Shown here: positions 60,076 to 64,000 of the stretch, in pieces | How the letters are laid out: each line of letters starts with the position of its first letter | Position numbering within the stretch: position 1 is the first letter of the stretch | NCBI GenBank assembly: GCA_024741835.1 | Contig: JAENRP010000099.1 | Coordinates: 5,996 to 69,995 of the forward strand | Length of the DNA: 64,000 bases | From: Diplocarpon mali | Lineage: Eukaryota > Ascomycota > Leotiomycetes > Helotiales > Drepanopezizaceae | Direction: 5' to 3' | Notes under the pieces: model-generated | The model's input: the letters and a program-made list of their open reading frames with translations, nothing else | Databases searched by the model: none | What the model was told of the DNA's origin: nothing | Position numbers and translations under genes: made by a program

Positions 60076-63000
60076 TGATTCAAGCGTCACTCTCGAAGGT
60101 CTGGGAAATTAGGATGCGTCAAAGCATCGGCGTTGGGAATTTGATATCTTCCGACCTGCGCATTATTAGAGTAGCGCGCTTACTATAGAATTATACTTAA
60201 TATATTAAGCGGCTGTAACAAGCGAACTGTAGCAGTAGAGAGTTTTGCAAGGCAGGATCTTAGTGACGGTCTCCCTACTGCAGAGGTCTAGCCTTATCGT
60301 ACTGCCACAGAGATATCTAGATGTAAAGCGTCAGGCAGGCGTATTTTCCACATCTCCTGGACTTGTTCTTCTGGAGGCTGTCATCGCGCGGCTAGGTGGT
60401 TACAAAGCCCCTCGGCTCCCTCGTCCGCGCAGTTGGAATGCTATGGAAATCGCCGAGTTACTTGTTTGGAACTCCACAAGCGCTGGGGGGAAAGGGAGTT
60501 GGTTTCTGGCGTCTACCGCTCCTGTTCTCTCTCAGATAACTAACAACAGCTACTCTGCGGAAAGTGCTGATCTGTTGAGATGCCCAGTCGTTATAGGAAG
60601 GGCGCTCAGCAGTTCCGCAGAGAAATGCCTGGGGCTCTGGGGATTGCTTTTGTTTTAAATAGACGTCCTCTTTGCAAAAGTTGCGGTCATGGGTACTGCT
60701 GTTGTCAAACCCTGCTTAGTCATTATCTAGACCTGTTCGCAACATGCAGAAGCCCAGTTGTGTACAATAGACCTTGTTTGGAAAAGACGTGCGACTTTGT
60801 TTTCTCCTCAAGGTCCAAAGCCCAGTTGGTGCTTGTTTAAAGCACTCTTGGTCTTGAGGCCTTGGAAGGTTTGTAGCGCCAACTTTCGGTAGCTGGACTC
60901 ATCCTCTTGTAACGAGGATGCCGAGAAGCATCTGTCGACCACTAGGAGTTGCCGTGGGCATGAAGTTGTGGTGAAATAAGTAGATAGTTGGTAGACAAAG
61001 ATCGTTTCGTGGTATAGTTCAATTCTTTCGCAAGGCTACAAAATTGTGACCAAGCTGGTCTACACACCCACATACGGTTCTCAGCTTGCCTATGCAACTG
61101 GGTAGCGCTCTTCCTATACTTTTCTCAGGTCAAGGTGAAGGCTTTCAACTCATTTGAGATGCAGGCTCAAGTGTAAGTTTTAGATGGCTACCCGAGGAAG
61201 TGAGCCTATGAACCCCGCAGCATGAATAATCCTTGCGAGCGTATGTGAGCTTCCCAGATCCATGTACATGGCAGAGGATGGCTTGGCATTCAAGTTAGTG
61301 TACTTGCTACGACGATGTTTAGATTGCTATTTGTGCGATTGGCTATCTTGCTTTGAATGCATTTAGAGTCTGCATACTAGGAGTTTATACTCTGGTACTT
61401 TGTCTGAAGGATTGTTACATGCCTTGCCTTGGGTGTAAGATCACGCATGATAATTTTACTCGCGCACTAGCTAGAGCATCATTCCTATAAATACGAGTTC
61501 ATCATGTACCATCTTTCTGCTCAAGTAAGTTACGACCAGTAGCTATTGCTCTTGTTTTAGTTCTTATGTACTCTACACTTTTGAAGTTGTACACAGTGAC
61601 CTTTTATCGCTATAAGTATTCAATTCTATGAGACAAAGTCTAGACAAGTAAAACACTTCATACGCACACAAAATTGGGCTCCAAATATTGTAACTGTCAT
61701 TTTCGTATTACATTGTCAAAGAGAAGCTATCACAACAAGTCAATTCTATATAAGATAAACAGATACTAAGCAGATATAAACACCAAATAATGAGCAACAC
61801 TTACGACGTCTTACATAGGAAAGGCCTTTTGATAGATGTATTTAATGCTCCGCGTTGCATCGTAGCTAGCAAGCCTTAGTTGTCAAATGTTGGACTCTAC
61901 ATTCGGTGCTATACACATGCAAAGAATACGTACCACACCAGATGATACTTTCATTTAGGATTCACCATAAAGCTATATGTAAAGACCACCCTAGAAGAGG
62001 GCGATCCACCCGTGCCACCATCTCGGCAAAGAGTCGAGCACTTCTGAAGGATGCGAAACAATTAGATCAAATAGCAAAACTCGACTAGATACTCCAAGTG
62101 CTTTACCTCTTGGTTGGATATCCTCATCTCCAAGATCTAGAGATGTGCAATGGCTAGAATCTCAATCTCAAGGCATGGAATGCGATAGACAGACCAATCT
62201 ATTGATAGCTGACGGGCCGCAAAGGCCTTGCATCCATTTCCCAGCCTGAGCAGAGGAAGGAAGACCGGTTGACGAGCTACTGTCCCAGACTGGAGCGACT
62301 CAGGGTCCCTACCTCCAGCTTTCTCACTTACTGTTACATGTCAGATCAAACTATGAGCAAAAAACCAAGTCGCCGTTTCTGAACTGATGAATAGCAATAC
62401 ATGTACGTGTGGTTTCATTTCAATCAGACAGGATAGAAATCAGAGGAGAGATGTGTTCTATATCCATACACGGAACAATAGCAAATATCAAGCGTCTGTC
62501 CTGAGATCGCAGAGTTCTTCTCAGGCTTTAGAATATGAGAGATTTTCGCTTCGCCCTGCCACCTTGCCAGCTCTGCGCATTTGTGCAATTCATCTCGCAT
62601 GCGGGTCTTTGCAAGGTTGGGACTGAACGGCTCTGATCGGGTCGGAGCATCTGCTGTTCTAAAGGCCAGAGCTGGCTGTACCAGATTTTTCGGAATTCGT
62701 CGCTTGAGAAATAGTGACCGTGGGCCTACACCGCTGCTCTTTTTCTCTTTCTTGAATCTGGCTGAGCTATGAAGACTTTTCGTGGCAAAGCCGACCAAGA
62801 CCGAGAGGTCGTGAAAATAAACTAACATGATGAAATCATAGAAGCCGTGGGAGATGAGTGCCAGCGCGTTTGGAAATACACAGTCTGTAACTCCAGCTTC
62901 GTGTGAACGCATTCCAGCTGAGAGATAGGATGTGTATTTGGCCCATCAGCTCTGCAAGCAGGCCGCCGAATCAATAACGAAAAGGAAGATCCAGGATTTC

Positions 63001-64000
63001 TTTTCGCGCCGCCCTTCTAGATCTCTCAGAGCGGTTGCCAATGGTATGACTGTTGGTGAGCAAGAGAAGAAGTATATAGTAGCCGCCCCCCAACTTCTGT
63101 CGCAAAAGCATACCCTTTCCACACCAGCAGCCGTCGAGAATCAAGAGAGCTCCAAGATCTACCCAAACTCGGACTCGGGTCCAGGGAGACGCTGTAAGAG
63201 CCCCGGCATGGTCCAAGACAGCGCAGCCCTTTAGGGAATATCTGGATGAAGTTGCAAAGCTCCTGTGAAGAAGCCGGGGTGAGAGCTTATTTGCTATCAA
63301 GAGCAGGTCTGCTGTCATTCCCAGTACGACATGTTTTGAGCCCGCAACACCCAGCTATCAACCAGCCGCACACCATGTCAGATTTAGTCCAAAGTATAAA
63401 GCCTCCAACAGACCAGCGAACGCCTACGCGCTGCGCGTAGCTATTGTCAAGGGAACCATTAAGTAATGGAGAGAAGGGACAGGAAAAAGGGAAGAGCGCA
63501 AGCTAACTATAAGATCAGACAAGAAAAGTTAAGAAGATAATGCATTTCTCCTTGGCTCTTGAAGATTTTGCTTTCCCTATTTGCATTCACCTACAGAGAT
63601 CCCAGTGCAGATTCCGAGGGGATCGGAAAAGAGGATTATACCGTACCCTGAATGGATTTTCATTCCATGGCTCAATGGCTCAGATTCCAAACTCCTGCAA
63701 TGTAGAGATGCCTAGGGGTGAGTGAATAGAGACATCTTATATCCCAAGTACCTCTTGGTTCTCAATTTCACTTCCCACTTCACTTCCCACTTCACTTCCC
63801 ATTTCACTTCCCATTTCACTTCCCATTTCCCTCGCCCTATGCACAGCGTCCCGATACAAGCCCTAGCTACCTCCTCACCCCCTTGCCACCTCTCAGCGCC
63901 AGCCTCCTCCCCACGTTCCCAAAACACACACAGCTACAGAACAGCACGCTCAGGATCCAGGTCCCGCCTTCCAGCACCTCCCTGCTCACCGCACCGCTCT
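60076..64000. other. Terminal region without a supported gene
   Basis: The region is moderately AT-rich with frames up to 162 codons (62424-62912, minus) that lack family resemblance and have random-looking composition. No tRNA or rRNA was recognised. Its end carries a tandem repeat (listed separately). Confidence 0.45.
63763..63832. repeat. Dodecamer tandem repeat (TTCACTTCCCAT/C)
   Basis: About five copies of TTCACTTCCCAC or TTCACTTCCCAT with a 12-base period. The minus strand reads as an in-frame Lys-Trp-Glu-Val repeat, but the surrounding frame is not supported as a gene. Confidence 0.85.

Noticed and set aside
62424..62912. 162-codon minus-strand open frame near the right end
   Set aside because: No recognisable motif or codon preference; left unannotated.
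63712..63927. Minus-strand frame with a repeated KWEV motif
   Set aside because: The repeat is only the reading of a 12-base tandem DNA repeat; the flanking frame has no gene-like features.

Overview
This is a eukaryotic, fungal-type window, most likely from a filamentous ascomycete (Pezizomycotina). The evidence is short GT-AG introns (43 to about 310 bases) with CTAAC/CTGAC branch sites just before the acceptor, and recognisable single-copy fungal housekeeping genes: DED1, the proteasome subunit PRE1, RRP9, SAD1, UTP13, RAD16 and RAD7. There are also typical filamentous-fungal accessory genes: an NRPS-like reductase, a secreted M14 carboxypeptidase, an MFS sugar transporter and a GH13 maltase. 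Gene-rich, GC-balanced blocks alternate with AT-rich stretches without genes that look RIP-like or degenerate. I cannot name a genus. All exon coordinates below were read by eye from splice signals, frame continuity and family conservation.

Layout. 1-5.3 kb is AT-rich with one GC-richer coding island (about 0.96-1.76 kb). 5.3-7.65 kb is ded1 (minus). 11.5-14.6 kb is a divergent pair, pre1 (minus) and rrp9 (plus). 16.4-18.0 kb is sad1 (minus). 18.0-22.4 kb is gene-poor. 22.4-26.4 kb is a six-exon NRPS-like A-T-R enzyme (plus). 27.0-31.9 kb is utp13 (minus) divergent from an unknown multi-pass membrane protein gene (plus). 32.9-34.3 kb is a zinc carboxypeptidase followed by a very G-rich tract. 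35.5-42.4 kb is rad16 (minus) divergent from rad7 (plus), the two partners of the global-genome nucleotide excision repair complex. 44.3-51.7 kb holds a maltose-type transporter (minus) and a maltase (plus), a minimal alpha-glucoside utilisation pair. 51.7-60.1 kb is a GC- and repeat-rich accessory tract with an assembly gap and three small genes: a two-helix membrane protein, a bactofilin-like beta-helix protein and a 108-residue protein with a duplicated motif. 60.1-64.0 kb has no gene I can support.

Functional themes. Ribosome biogenesis (rrp9, utp13) and RNA metabolism (ded1, sad1) are spread along the window. The RAD16/RAD7 head-to-head pair could be co-expressed from an 822-base shared promoter. 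The transporter and maltase probably act in sequence (uptake, then cytosolic hydrolysis). The most unusual observations are the bactofilin-like protein, two start codons that each appear to be split by an intron (AT|G in pre1 and rad7), the linked RAD16/RAD7 pair, and the duplicated-motif small protein.
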